64,000 nucleotides of DNA from Malus domestica (Eukaryota > Streptophyta > Magnoliopsida > Rosales > Rosaceae): positions 28,097,501-28,161,500 of the forward strand of contig NC_091674.1 of NCBI RefSeq assembly GCF_042453785.1, written 5' to 3'. Of this stretch, positions 36,280 to 48,495 are shown piece by piece; the first letter of the stretch is position 1, and every line of letters begins with the position of its first letter. Both the position numbers and the translations under genes were made by a program. The notes below the pieces were generated by a model. The model searched no databases. It saw only the letters and a program-made list of their open reading frames with translations, and was not told the origin of the DNA.

Positions 36280-38205
36280 TTCTATAAATTAACAACGAAC
36301 AATTTTGAAAAAAAAAGAAGAATATATTTTACATAGCAATGAAAAATGATTTATACGAGTGCTGAGGGAGACTCAATTGTTGTATGAAGACTCGCTTCCG
36401 CTACGGCTCTAGTGGGTTTTCCTTAACCAAGCCATTGCCTATGAGTCATTGACTCATTTATTCAACACATATCACATGACTTTGAGTTATTGTGTTATAT
36501 TATTATGTTTATATCGATTTATGTGTTGATAAAATGATGAGTTGAGATGAACAAATGGATAAAAAAAAATAGTAACCTGAACACAAGTAGATTGCCACCC
36601 TAAGATCTAAGTTCAAACTTATTAAAAATTGAAAGTCATTTCATGAGGAGTTCCCACATGTAACCGTGGAGACGCCCATTACTTTTTAATACTTGTCCTG
36701 TGACTTGGTCAAATTTATAAGGTCCTGTGACTTGGTCAAATTTATAAGGCCATCTCCAGTAAAAAGAGTTAAAGCTCCAAAAGTAAAAAAATGGTCAGAA
36801 TAGTCTCATAACCCATCTCTAATGAATGATTAGGCTATAATTTAAGGGAGTTCACTAATCCATGTTTCGGCCTAAAAGGCATCGGGCTGGCCAAGCTTGG
36901 CCCTCCACCCAGCCTGTTTTCTATGGCCCATTAGTAGAGCTGCATATACACATTCAATTCCAACAACAGGGAAAGGCAACTGCTAGCTGATGTTAGCTAC
37001 CTGCTAAATTTTTTTTACGTGGAATTCAAAAAAAAAAAAAATCTAATTTTTTCCTTTAAGTACTTATCCCATTTCTCACATCTTCTTCACCCTCACATAC
37101 TATCTTACCTTTTAATCCAATTTTTCATATTCTATTCACCTGAAAGTCTCAAACATTATTTTCATAAACACACCTCTCTTACCTCTTCCAATTATTTAAA
37201 TTTACATTTTTCAATTTTTTTAAATGGCCACCTCCAAATAATTATTGAGATTACATAAAGATAAGAAATTTGGAGACTTACCCATTTAGGGACACGTGAC
37301 ACTAAAAAATCATGTCTAAACAATCTTATTTTAATATGGTATTTTTAACTAAATTAACCAATAAATTTAAAAAGTAAACTTAAAACTAATAAATTACTTA
37401 GAAAGCTATGCTTAGCCATTTTGGTTGAAAATGATATATGAATATGGTCGAACACTGTTCATTTAAAGTAACTTCTTGTATAATTATAATTCTGAACAGA
37501 ACTATATTTAGCTCCTTTATCTGGAGATGACCTAAAACACCTGGTTGAGAGAGATAGAGGGACACCAAAGTTGTACCTGAAAAGTGACATCTGACCAGAC
37601 CCATAAACTACATTCATGTCATTTTGGGAGTGGGTGATCAAAAACAAAAGACATGAAGCTGTAGGTCAGGTAATATATATGGGTTGCTAGATTTTGGATT
37701 TAGCAAGAGAAAGGGCAAATGATAGGGGAGTCTCATGGTAGGGATGCTATGTCCACAAATCCAGTGGGGCCATACTTGGGCTCAACTTACGATGGCCCCC
37801 TGCAAAAGGGTTACTTCATTTTTTAGGCCCAATCCCATGCTCTCATAGGCCCACCCCATTTTTGGAGCCCAGTGAAGAAAAAAAAGAGAGCCTTTCATTC
37901 ACTCCAGCCCTCTCATGGGAAAAGACACAAATAGACAGCAAAGGATGGGATTCCGGATATCCATTATTTACGGCACACGACATGTACTCCTGTCGTTTTG
38001 GCTTTTTGGTCATGTGCTCGGTTCAGAAAAGGTCACATGCTCACATGGCTCTCGATATCAAACTCCTCCCGTCGGCCGGTCCCACTGTTTCAATTATTGG
38101 GGTCCCATTATTTTTGCATCCTACACTTCGGCACACCATAGTTTCTTGACACCCAACCCTAAGATCTTGCCACGTCATCTATGTTGCATCAATTCTTCAT
38201 TCTCT
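36280..38205. other. Intergenic DNA, no gene seen
   Basis: At about 36,700-36,750 TCCTGTGACTTGGTCAAATTTATAAGG is directly duplicated. The 37,700-38,200 part is less AT-rich and contains overlapping 95-98-codon frames in two phases, neither recognisable. Confidence 0.4.
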
Positions 38206-38210
38206 AGGTG

Positions 38211-38385
38211 AAGAAATTTTTTATTGTAACGAGAACATGAGTAGTACACCATGTGTTTTTATGTAAATGGTGAGAAATTTTATTTTTTAAGTTAATAACT
38301 TTTTAACGCACATATCCCACCATTTGTATCGTAACATGTGGTATACCACCTTGTGTGCAGTTTACACCGAAAAATCTCTCCTCTA
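38211..38385. mobile_element. Possible foldback element, weak arms
   Basis: GAAATTTTTTATTGTAACGAGAACATGAGTAGTACACCATGTG faces, inverted, GAGATTTTTCGGTGTAAACTGCACACAAGGTGGTATACCACATG. The match is partial; similar GTGCCGAAAACACG/TACACCATGT motifs at 19.7 and 23.4 kb suggest one old family. Confidence 0.4.
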
Positions 38386-38611
38386 GGTGGGGGGAGCTCA
38401 TTTCCCACTAATATGAAAGTATTTTTACTGTACAATACGATTAATCAGAAGTGTTCATTCTTTTTATCAACAAAAGATCTTTTGTAGAATAGTTCATTCG
38501 ATTTGAAAACTTGCTAATCATGATTCGTGTCTAACCAATTTAGAATCCTGATATCCAGTAACATTCTCATGATGAACTTTCATATTTGAATTAGCGACAA
38601 AATATTCAATT

Positions 38612-38790
38612 AAAGTTAATAAAAGGTAACAGAATTTACCTGAGAATATTCCTTAGATTCTAAAGCGAGTCGGGTCCAATGAATTTGGATTCGGTTGCCA
38701 GAAACAAATTCTAATTCTAATTCGACTTGTTCGACCCAGCTTTAGAATCTAAAAGAAATATTTTCAGGTATATTTTGTTAACTTTAAAGA
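38612..38790. mobile_element. Foldback MITE, TTAAAGTTAA ends
   Basis: The left arm TTAAAGTTAATAAAAGGTAACAGAATTTACCTGAGAATATTCCTTAGATTCTAAAGC pairs with the inverted right arm CTTTAAAGTTAACAAAATATACCTGAAAATATTTCTTTTAGATTCTAAAGC. A stem of about 60 bp with a loop of about 60. Confidence 0.65.
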
Positions 38791-39486
38791 TGGATGATGA
38801 GGTCCGCAAGTTAAATGATTTTTTATAAATAATTTCTAAATAAAAAAACGTTATAATTATAATTTGATAAATGTGATGGAAGCCGTGTGTTGATAGGACT
38901 GCGGTGTATGATAGTGTAGTGTGTGGGTTCACGTAGGATCCACATTTTTTTAGGTATTTTATAATTTATTTGTTAGTAAAATTGATTGATATGCTTATAA
39001 ATGATGAATCTTTAAGATCTAATTGCCCGACTTGCTCGGTTTTTGTGGACCTGCACGTAACGACCTTCCCATGTTACTACAAATCAACTGAAAAAGGTGC
39101 CACATCTGTGGAATTACAGTTAAGCCCTTCCAAATACTATCCATAATATCGCATGCACCACACTCCTCTGTTTATCTCCGTTTCTTGATCTCCTTCAATA
39201 TATTTGATTCAAAGCAAAAAATGTACCTTTATATGCAGAAAAATGAAACGAAGATGAGCGAAAATCATTTCTAAGGTGAAAACGAGACTGTTCAGCAATG
39301 CACAAACTTGGCTAAAAAAAGTAAGGTAACAGTTGAATATCTCCGACTACCAAACACATTTTACGCTTTATCTCTATATCTAGAAAATGAAAAATCGTTC
39401 TCTTCGCTAACGTGGACAATTTCGGAATATAATTTACACAATAAGGCAGTATTCAATCATGGCATCTGCCCTTCCCCGTCCAAAGA

Positions 39487-39500
39487 TATTTATATATATA
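39487..39500 (+). promoter_or_regulatory. TATA box of the GASA gene
   Basis: TATTTATATATATA sits 101-114 bp before the start codon, giving a short leader that includes a (TTCC)n run at about 39,567-39,590. Confidence 0.6.
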
Positions 39501-39600
39501 GCTAACCTAACACTCACTCTTGCATTCTAAATTAAGCCCCACACAGAAACGAGTCCTCTTCTGCATCTTCCTTCCTTCCTTCCTTCCTTCCAAAGAGGCA

Positions 39601-40265
39601 ATGGCAATGGCTAAGCTTGTCTGCTTTCTGCTGCTAGCACTCCTTGGGATTTCCATGGCTGCAACCCAGGTGAGTAGTCCCTCTCCTCCCACTAAACCAA
39701 CACTTTTTTTCCATTTTACCCTTGCTTAAGTACACTATTTCTTGTTTACCAAAAAAAAAAGGTACACGATTTCTTAATCATTTTCTATATTTTCCTTTTG
39801 CATGTTTGTAGGTTATGGCAAAAGAACAAGCCCGGAATCAATTGGACAGTGTAAGAAATTTATAAATAAATGCAATATTATTTGAATATTATGGCTAAAA
39901 CTGGCATTTTCTAATAAAATGTAATTTTTATATTCTTTTCCAGGGAGGATATGGTCCTGGGAGTCTCAAGAGCTACCGTAAGTAACATCTATCGTTTTAT
40001 TTTGAATATTTTTCTTCATAAATTAGGTTAGTTTAGTAATATTTTATCGAAATATTGACAATTTTTTTGCGTGGAATTACCAGAATGCCCATCACAATGC
40101 ACAAGGAGATGTAGCCAGACACAATACCACAAGCCATGCATGTTCTTCTGCCAGAAATGCTGTGCCAAGTGCCTCTGCGTTCCTCCTGGCTTCTACGGCA
40201 ACAAAGCTGTGTGCCCTTGCTACAACAACTGGAAGACCCAGCAAGGAGGACCAAAATGCCCTTGA
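39601..40265 (+). CDS. GASA/Snakin gibberellin-regulated peptide
   Basis: Four exons (39,601-39,669; 39,812-39,850; 39,944-39,977; 40,084-40,265) give a 107-residue secreted precursor. All introns have GT-AG borders. Residues 1-21 are a signal peptide (KLVCFLLLALLGISMA core). The variable region 22-47 ends GGYGPGSLKSY. The GASA domain, residues 48-107, has the twelve conserved cysteines in the family spacing and the hallmark ending CVPPGFYGNKAVCPCYNNWKTQQGGPKCP (split here: CVPPGFYGNK, then AVCPCYNNWK, TQQGGPKCP). Such peptides act in the apoplast in gibberellin-responsive growth, flowering and antimicrobial defence. The C-terminal domain is closest in memory to Arabidopsis GASA4/GASA6. The start is the first of two in-frame ATGs (residues 1 and 3). 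Confidence 0.94.
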
Positions 40266-41655
40266 TCAACACTTCTGCTTAATCCATTTTTACCAAAATA
40301 ATCAAAGATTTAAGTACCCAATTTCATAAGTATTAATTTGGAAATTGTGATCTTCTTCTCTGTAAGGGTCATAGGTTCAGTGACCTGGGAATGTTAGTTT
40401 AATTGCAGTAGTCCATTGCTCCTTTGAGAATTGGGATATTGGTTGTTAAACACCCTCTCCAAATGTGAGCGTTGACATATAAATTTAAGGTTTATTATGT
40501 TAATCTTCTTTCTCTGCCACAACTGCCGATTTGCAATGCAGTCCATGGCCAAAAAGTCGGTTGAGAAATAAAAATATAAAAAATAAAAGAGTCTTGTTAT
40601 TCTCATCCCAGTATTTTATTTTCTCATCCACTTTTTAATGAAATTTCTAATTACAAGCTTTCTCATTTGTTAATCAATAAGGACCTTAAAAGATATATAA
40701 TAATGATAAGTTGAGTGTGAAAGGTAACAGGAACCTAAACTCACATTGGGTTGTGAAAGGAATGCAAAATATGTAAGCCAAATTCGCAAAAAAGACAAGG
40801 ATGAGGATAGAAGGAATTTTGGAACGAAAAGATGTGGATGCCCCCTTTCCAATTAAAGGTAAGCGCTAGCAACTGATGATGATTAGATCTTGATGGTAAT
40901 TATTAGAGTGCATAATCACACACAACAGAGCATTTTGAGGGTCATTTATTTGCTGATAAATTATCGTCGAGGAGACTTTGCTTTTGAAATTTCAAATTTT
41001 TTAGTAATAATATTAGGTGGGGAAATAGCATGTTAGAGGGTACTTCAGAAATAATAGTGAGTGGATAAATAACATTTCAATTTATTAACTTTTTATGTGG
41101 GTAGAGAAATAGGATATTGAGGTAGGTCTAGTAGTTCTCAAAATAAAATAAAATTTTGTAAGTTGCACTAAGGGTACGTGATTAAAAGTGTGTACGTAAG
41201 TTGCACATAATGACTGCGATTGAGAAAGATGTCTTGTACACACTCACGTGTGCGGAAAAGCTAGTATGATATAATTGCACAAAATTCTCAATCCTTACTT
41301 AGGAATTTTTTAATGGAAGACTACCTACTAAATAAGAAATTGGCTCTGTTATTGCGACTCTTAAGTCTTTAAGTGGGTTGTTCAAGAGTTGAAGTTTGGC
41401 TAATCCCAACACTTTCCTCCTCTAATTCAAAATGACATTACCCTTTGAATCTTTGATAATTTTAATATTGAAAAAAAAAAAATTAAATTACTCGATAAAC
41501 GATATTTTTCTTACCACGTACGCAAATTTTCTTTTATGGTTCCAAAGATTTTCAGTACTTTTCTTACTGCGCACACAAAAAATTTAAGAAACCCAACAAT
41601 CGTATTTAAAAAAAATATTTATGACCTCAATAAATAGTAAGACCATTTTTTACTG
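40266..41655. other. GASA 3' flank and intergenic DNA
   Basis: The first 150-200 bases are probably 3' UTR. The remainder is AT-rich with no gene or clear element. Confidence 0.4.
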
Positions 41656-41657
41656 AC

Positions 41658-41880
41658 TAATGGTTCGTTTGAATGTGCTTTTAAAATAACTGAAATCGCT
41701 TTTAGATAAAATATTTTTGGTTCCAAAAGCACTTGAAGTGCTTTCTGCAAGAAACACCAGTTATGTGATTCTTCCAGTGCTTTTCCAGAATTTATTTGTA
41801 TTTTTATTAAGAATTTGTTCTAAAAACATTTTTATTAAAAACATTTTTAGTCATTTTAAAAGCACATCTAAACGAACTTT
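41658..41880. mobile_element. TTTTAAAATGACTGAAA foldback MITE, copy 3
   Basis: Left TGGTTCGTTTGAATGTGCTTTTAAAATAACTGAAATCGC pairs with the inverted right end AAAGTTCGTTTAGATGTGCTTTTAAAATGACTAAAAATG. Internal AAAGCACTTGAAGTGCTTTC is the family's central palindrome. A frame starting within it (41,717) is spurious. Confidence 0.72.
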
Positions 41881-41899
41881 AAATATACTTTTTATACTC

Positions 41900-42360
41900 T
41901 TTAGTTACAAAATTGGCCCAAAGAAAAAAGCTTATTTTGGTTGTAGACTTCAGCTTGCATTGGAACGACTAAGATGTGGTTTTGGAGTGAGGTGCTTAAA
42001 AAAAAAAGCACCCATGAAAAAAAGCTGTGAGAGTTTTAGATGTTTGGTAAACTGAAAAAAAAAAAAGGGCTTATTTTGGAAGCTGCTGTGAGAATAAGCT
42101 GAAATCAAAGGAAAAAGCTGAAGCTGCTATTTGCAGTTTTGGAAAACTGACTTTTTTTTCAAAGCACACGGAGCCACAATGCTCCTTTAATAAAAAGACC
42201 AACTATCAAACTGTTTTTTTTTTTTTCCAAAAGCACTTTTATAAAAAAGTTTACCAAACACTCTGCTGATTTATTTCACAGCCGCTTATTTTCACAGCAC
42301 AGCCGCTTATTCTCACAGCAGTTTTTTTTCAAATCACAGCAATACCAAACCAGCTCTAAA
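41900..42360. mobile_element. Foldback-type repeat, AGCTGCTGTGAGAATAAGC family
   Basis: The motif GCTGCTGTGAGAATAAGCTG (about 42,080) faces inverted copies GCTGTGCTGTGAAAATAAGCGG and CTGCTGTGAGAATAAGCGG near 42,280-42,320. The right end AGAGCTGGTTTGGTATTGCTGTG (inverted) looks like a genuine terminus. The left end is uncertain. Confidence 0.5.
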
Positions 42361-43538
42361 ATGACTGTATGTAGTTTTGGCACTGTGCAACGTCGGTGAA
42401 AGCAATTAAATGAAAATTGGTAATAATTAATTGTAATTTCTGTCGGTCAACAATTTCACACGCCATCTCAAGAAATTTGAACCCTATTTCTCGCAATGTT
42501 TTCTGACCAAAAACAAAGGCCATTTTCTTGCAATTTTATTTGTTTGGACACGCGAAAGTTTTACATGTAACAAGTTCACATCTACCGTAATATTCCCGTC
42601 AAATAATATAATCTCATTTTTATTCACTGCTCACAATAAAAGTAAATTTATTTCATGTAAGTTGTCCGTCGACAGTGCTGATAACATGAGGACGAGCACA
42701 CCATAGCAGAACTCAAGATTCAAAATTCCCACGAGAAATGTTTCATAAAGTCAAGAGCTTTCTGTTCTCCTCGTGAACAAACAAAAAGATTAGTATAAAA
42801 ATGTTATTTTCATGATTTTTCAAATGCCACAGCTCACCAGACCAGAGGTTTAGAGATAATAATAAAATATTCATGGATTTTGTTCAAAGGTCCCTTTCTA
42901 TGTTTTAGAATAGCTTCCTCCTCCAAGCTTTGGTCCCTTTTGCAAAAGTCTGAAATTATATATCTGCATGCCATGGAGTTTCAGAATCCAGTTCATCAGG
43001 TGCAGTCTTTTTTCTATTTCTAATCGACCCTTTTCATCGAATCATACTTCTGTAAAAACCCAGTTGAGAAAGTTGAGAAATTTTATAAATTTTAATCCTT
43101 TCATGCTTTTCTGTTCTTTTTTTTTTTTTTGCTGCAGTTTTAGCTGAACTGCTCAAGAATCCAAATAATGCAGTATGCTTAAGTATTTATTCACTGTGTG
43201 TGCAGATTTATCACTCTCTCAGTTGCTCTGGCTATGATTTTAAGAGAGACAGAGAGATTATGGTATTTTTTCCAGAAATTCAAGGTTTTATGTGTAGTAA
43301 GTTCACAGAATATAGAGATTTATTTTCCATGAATTGAATCTTGATGGTCGTTGTTTTTAGAGATTTTAGCGATTTTTGTGGCAATTGAGCTGCTTTGTTA
43401 AGAATCTGAACCGAAAGGCATTGAGTTTTTAGGAGAGTAGCATTGATTGCATTCCTTTTTTGTTTTTTTTGCAGTTGCAGTTGTTATCTTGTTCAATTTG
43501 CAAAACTCAGTAGAGTTTGGTTGCCTGAAATTTCATAA
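42361..43538 (+). other. Presumed promoter and leader of the GT47 gene
   Basis: The last ~600 bases contain pyrimidine tracts ending TTTTTTTTGCTGCAG (about 43,137) and TTTTTTTTGCAG (about 43,475). These look like splice acceptors, so the leader probably contains one or two introns. I cannot place the donors. No other gene is seen. Confidence 0.4.
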
Positions 43539-45628
43539 ATGTTGGAAAAGAGTAGGATTCCATCGAAGTTTTTTTTCTACTTGATAACGATTTCGGTGTT
43601 CCTTTTAATCTCTTTTTCTGTCTTCCTACTTCAGTTTAGCAATACTTCTTTTGCACCCGCAGTGTTTAAGCTTGTTGTTCTTAATGGCACATACTTTGAG
43701 CCCCTCGTAAAAAGTAGGGACAAAAACCTTCCTTCCTTCTCTTCTGAGGTTCCTCGAGTTGATGCTAAAGGATCCACAAAAAGATGTGAATTGGGATGTC
43801 AAGTTTCCAATTCAAGCAAGAAGTTGGGATTTTTAGAAAAAAAGAAAATGGTTGCTTGTGACTCGACGCAGGCTCTCTTGAGGGTGTTTATGTATGAGTT
43901 GCCTCCTGAGTTTCACTTTGGGTTATTGGGTTGGAAGGGTAAGGAGAATCAAACATGGCCAAATGTCAAAAACCTGAGTCTCATTCCGGCTTACCCAGGT
44001 GGCCTGAATTTACAGCACAGTATCGAATATTGGCTCACCCTTGATCTTCTATCATCAAGTATCCCAACTGTGGTTAGACCGTGCACGGTAGTCAGGGTGC
44101 ACAATTCAAGTCAAGCAGATGTTATTTTTGTCCCATTCTTTGCATCTCTGAGTTACAACAGGCATTCTAAGCTTCGTGGAAATGAGGAAGTAAGTGTGAA
44201 CAAGAAGTTGCAGGGCAAGTTGGTGCAGTATTTGATGGGTCGGGATGAATGGAAAAGAAAGGGTGGGAAGGATCATTTACTAGTTGCTCACCATCCAAAT
44301 AGCATGTTAGATGCAAGAAAGAAGTTGGGCTCTGCCATGTTTGTGCTTGCGGATTTTGGAAGATACTCGGCTGAAATAGCAAATCTTGAGAAGGACATAA
44401 TTGCTCCTTACAGACATTTGGTAATGACCGTTCAAAGCAGCAAATCACCCTCATTCAACGAGCGTCCTATACTATTATATTTCCGAGGAGCAATATACAG
44501 GAAAGATGTATGTTTTACTTCACTTACCTCTTGTCATGACATAAACAGCATTTTAATTACGTTGTATTTGGTTTAAATAGAATGATAAGGGTGCTAAATA
44601 CATGACAAAATTTGTTTCGATGAGCTCATATTACTCTGAGTTTGATCTCAGAATGAATTATCTGGCAATTAGGAAATTCTTAATAGGAATGTCTCATTAG
44701 CTTTATATTTTCAAAGCTCGGTGACAACTTGAAATAGGTGAGCAGATAGTTTACTGTCATTATGATGGCAGTTTAATGCATAAACTACTCCCCAGTGTAG
44801 GGCAGTCTCCACAACGGATTGCTAACTTTATATAGTATGGCAATGCATCCTGATTCCATTGAAGCATACAAAGTGTTTGTATCTTGATTGACGTGATCTA
44901 TTTCATGACCCTACTTCATCTATTCTGATTTCCGAAGCACTTTTGTCATTACTTCTGGCTCTTTGTTTATGTTACCCACAAGCTGGTTGCTTTCATTTAC
45001 ATCATTCACTACATTGTTTTAGCACTAATCAGTTTTATAATTGCTAATATCTTACGTATGGTATTGTTACTTTAAACTAAACCAGGGAGGAATGGTACGG
45101 AAGAAATTGTTTTATCTTCTTAAAGATGAGAAAGATGTAAACTTCACTTTTGGTAGCGTTCAAGGACAGGGTATTAACAAGGCAAGCCAAGGAATGGCCT
45201 CATCAAAGTTTTGCCTGAATCTTGCTGGTGATACCCCTTCCTCAAATCGCCTATTTGATGCCATTGCTAGCCATTGTGTTCCTGTAATAATTAGCGATGA
45301 GATTGAGCTACCATTTGAAGATGTCTTAGACTACTCACAGTTTTGCATATTTGTTCGCTCATCTTACGCTTGTAAGAAGGGTTACCTACTGAATCTTCTC
45401 CGAGGAATCAAGCAAGAAACATGGACCAAGATGTGGGAAAGGTTGAAGGAAGTCGTACATCATTTCGGATATCAGTATCCATCCCAGCCAGGTGATGCAG
45501 TTGATATGATTTGGCAGGCAGTTTCTCATAAGAAATCCTCCACACAGTTTAAATTTCACTCCAGACAGTTTAAATTTCACAGGAAGAAGAGATATGACAG
45601 GTCAACTTCTGGTATAAGAACGAAATGA
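43539..45628 (+). CDS. GT47 exostosin-family glycosyltransferase (ARAD1-like)
   Basis: Two exons (43,539-44,507; 45,086-45,628) join in phase 0 to give 503 residues. Residues 11-33 (FFFYLITISVFLLISFSVFL) form a single membrane anchor close to the N terminus, giving a Golgi type II topology. The exostosin domain runs from about 113 (ALLRVFMYELPPEF) to about 460. It includes GGLNLQHSIEYWLTLDLL, ADVIFVPFFASLSYNRH and the nucleotide-sugar-binding C-terminal part: SSKFCLNLAGDTPSSNRLFDA and C.PVIISDEIELPFEDVLDY. GT47 enzymes add arabinose, galactose, xylose or glucuronic acid to pectin and hemicellulose. The VNFTFGSVQ.QGI..ASQGM segment recalls the ARAD1 (arabinan) branch, but the substrate cannot be deduced. 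The C-terminal tail contains a duplicated QFKFHSR/QFKFHRK from a 21-bp tandem repeat at 45,544-45,580. Confidence 0.92.
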
Positions 45629-46321
45629 CACTCACCCATCTGAAAGCGTTTCAAATGTTCAAAATCACTTAAGATCTCTTGACCTTGCACCGGGGAAGCA
45701 TAAAAAATTTGCCGAAGGTGGAGTACAAGGGAGGTACAGGCTAAGTTGAGAACTTCAGATATGTAAGGAATTTTGTTTTTGACAGTATATATTCGCACAC
45801 ATCGATACTGATTTAGTTGTAGTTACGTAATTTTCAATCCAATTATTCATTTGTGAATATCTTTCAACGAAGAATTAGTTCTATCGTTACAGCTACTATT
45901 CGCGAAATTTTGACTGTTTTGATGAAACTAAAACCAAAAAGCAACACTGGAAAAGGCAAAACTATTCACAACACAGAAGTGTAAAAGTCCTTTTCTTTTG
46001 TAGGGAAATATCAGAAATGCATGTAATCTGTGAGAGCTAGCATCATCATTCTCTCAAAGTATTCATCTATTGGTTAGGACCTATGTTTATACAATACAGA
46101 TGATGCTAGCTCGATGATCGGGTTTCAGCTGCACTTCTTCAGCTCAACAAAAAAACTTTCGACTAAAAAACATACGAAAACATATAATTCAAACAAAAGA
46201 GGATGCCCGCCACCCCGTTGAAACATTTTTGTATTAGTTACAGCCACACCAGCTTCTTCTTCTGCCTGCAATGCTCTGTTTTCGGTATCTTCTCCCCATA
46301 GCAAACTGCATCAGCATGTTG
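45629..46321. other. Interval between the convergent GT47 and CLE genes
   Basis: The stretch holds both 3' flanks. A perfect 14-bp inverted repeat (GAGCTAGCATCATC at 46,034-46,047 and its complement at 46,099-46,112) encloses a 51-base loop. No gene is seen. Confidence 0.5.
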
Positions 46322-46609
46322 TCAACATCTGTTGTGAATGGGGTCAGATCCTTTTCCAACTTTTCTTTTGTTTGATTGATTCGCATTGAATGTCATCGCG
46401 GGTGCAGGTGCCAAACTCATCTTAGCTTCCATGTCCTCTACAGCAACAGCCTTAAAAAGATGCAAGCTTTTAAGAAACGGCAAGTGCCCTTTGTCCCATC
46501 TGAGAGCCAAGTCCCTGCTTCTTAAGGCGGAAACCTTTTCGGGTTGAAGAGCTAGAAACCCAATGCAAACAAGAAGAAGAAGAGCCCTTCTGTAAGCCAA
46601 AACCGCCAT
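46322..46609 (-). CDS. CLE45-like signalling peptide precursor
   Basis: An intronless 95-residue frame on the minus strand. Residues 1-28 form a signal peptide (MAVLAYRRALLLLVCIGFLA start). A variable spacer with LAPAPA follows, and the C-terminal CLE dodecapeptide RKVGKGSDPIHN occupies residues 82-93 (46,331-46,366), ending with Arg-Cys. CLE peptides are cut from such precursors and perceived at the cell surface by CLV1/BAM-type receptor kinases. The GSDPIHN ending and lack of proline at positions 4 and 7 are what I know from Arabidopsis CLE45 (RRVRRGSDPIHN), which acts through BAM3 on root protophloem and through SKM1 in pollen tubes. Here positions 4-5 are Gly-Lys instead of Arg-Arg. Short CLE genes are often missed by annotation. 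Confidence 0.85.
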   Translation of the reverse strand: MAVLAYRRALLLLVCIGFLALQPEKVSALRSRDLALRWDKGHLPFLKSLHLFKAVAVEDMEAKMSLAPAPAMTFNANQSNKRKVGKGSDPIHNRC

Positions 46610-48200
46610 GCTTCTGAAGCTATCTGTGTTTGATAAGATACTGAGGAGTAGTGTTTGTTATGGTTTCAATCCCTGTGAGAAGAAGGCAAGGGAATGTCTT
46701 TTATGGGATTTGGAGGACTAAGGGCATAAAGCACAAAGGGAGGCCCCTCAGAAGAAGGGCAGGCAGAACATTTGGGGAATATTTGGATTCACCACAATCA
46801 TAAGCAGCCTGCCACAGAAGCAATATATAAGGCTGTTTTAGAAGACTCTGACAGGCTTGAATCAAAAGTTAAGTTGGAACACTATCCTTGGGAAGCCAAG
46901 TATCTTTCTCTCTATCATTTGCCTTGCTCTTTTTTACCAAACCAAAGACCAGTTTTGTGCCTCTTGAATGCTTTTCCAACATGCCACCTCATCTACCCAA
47001 TGCTTATGTGTAGAGTTCTTATGGGCTCCTCATCTCTTCAAATCTTCAGTCGAGCCGCCTGATCACGTGGATGATCACCAACATCACAAAAGAACAAAAT
47101 TCTCTGTATTTTAGGAGAAAATTTTGGGTAGAGACATCTTATCACGTCATCTGTAAGACACCTCTCACACAAAAGTATAGAATGGTTCCACCTGACCCAC
47201 ATTGATCCATCCGTGTCTAAATGCTTTAATAAAACAATCACATCGAAATTTCTATTGTATTTTGATCTCATCTGGTCCCATATCCCACCCTGCCTAAAAA
47301 TCTTAAACACACCTCACCAATACAGCAGCCAGTTCCATATTTAGATATATTTAGATAACTAATGCAGCAAAAAAACCAACCATAAGTAGAAATGTTGGAG
47401 TAATGGTAGGGACTAGAAATCCATCCACCAAAAAGCCAAAAACAAATAACCAAATAAACCAACCAATAGCAAAGCTTGATGCACCAACCACTTGCTTTAA
47501 GCTAACAACTTGCTTTAGAATTCCAAGCTCTTCCCTCCATGCACCAAGAAATCCCAGTCTTGGTGTCTTGTGCTGAATGGAGGTCCTTTATGCTTTTTCT
47601 TTACCCTCTCTTTAAATCGCTTATCTATGAAAACCATCTTCATTTCTCGTTGTAGGCGTGGGTTAAGTCAGCTAATCAAAGCAGTGTTTTCTATCCTTTA
47701 AAACCCAGTTTGAATTTCCTTTTTTTCGAAGATTTGAATAGTTAAGAATATTAGTTCGAACTGGAAATGGAAAGAACAATATTGAAAAGGAGTCTCCGTT
47801 CGAGTACAAAATCGATGAGGAGGTGGACTGGTCATGGTCCAAGCAGGACATGAGCTTTGAGAGCTGTATTAAAGTAAAAGAATTTGAATGGAACGTTTGC
47901 TTTCCACAATCATCCTTCACCATCACATTTTACTTTTAACAACTACAACGGAAGATGACATGGTTTTCTTGAACAATCACACTTCAAGAAAGCAACGGTG
48001 TGTGATGCATCTAAAAGCTTGAAATCCCAAATCATCATATTCCAACCAGATTGGCTTCGACTAGAGCCTTTCCTCCCTTGGTGCCGAGACCAAAGCGAAC
48101 TAGCCGTTGGCGCAGTCGGGTTATATAACAGCAGGATACCGATACGCAATGCAAGTAAAGTTCATGTTTGGCCCAAAGAACGCATCCAAAGATGGCTGCA
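46610..48200. other. CLE promoter side and intergenic DNA
   Basis: The region upstream of the CLE gene and downstream of the E3 ligase. On the minus strand, CCTTATATATTG at about 46,822-46,833 is a possible TATA motif, some 215 bp before the CLE ATG. Frames of up to 96 codons are unrecognised. The minus-strand frame at 48,035-48,217 has a hydrophobic start but probably lies in the 3' region of the E3 ligase gene. Confidence 0.4.
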
Positions 48201-48495
48201 ACTACAATCAGTAACACACCTCTTTCAACAGCAGTATACCGTGCAGCATAACTGCCGCGGTGATAACAAAGATTATGTACAAAACACGGGAAATAGATTA
48301 GGAAGGAAAGTAGTGAGCTTGTACATAGTATGTAAAATAATTCGACTACAGATACACAACAGTCAGAAAGCTAAAGCCTTCTGATTTTCCTCTTTAACGC
48401 TTGTTTATGCTACAGAAACAACACGCTCATATTTCCAGTTCCAGCGTAATCCTCTTCACCGAAATAGAACATTGCCATAGTTGAAGAACACCAAA

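Noticed and set aside
41717-42055. 112-codon frame with a Lys-rich end
   Set aside because: Begins inside MITE copy 3 and runs through poly-A into another foldback repeat.
48035-48217. 60-codon minus-strand frame with a hydrophobic N terminus, considered as a small membrane protein
   Set aside because: It lies just downstream of the E3 ligase stop, probably in or beyond its 3' UTR, and the frame after the hydrophobic part is not protein-like.
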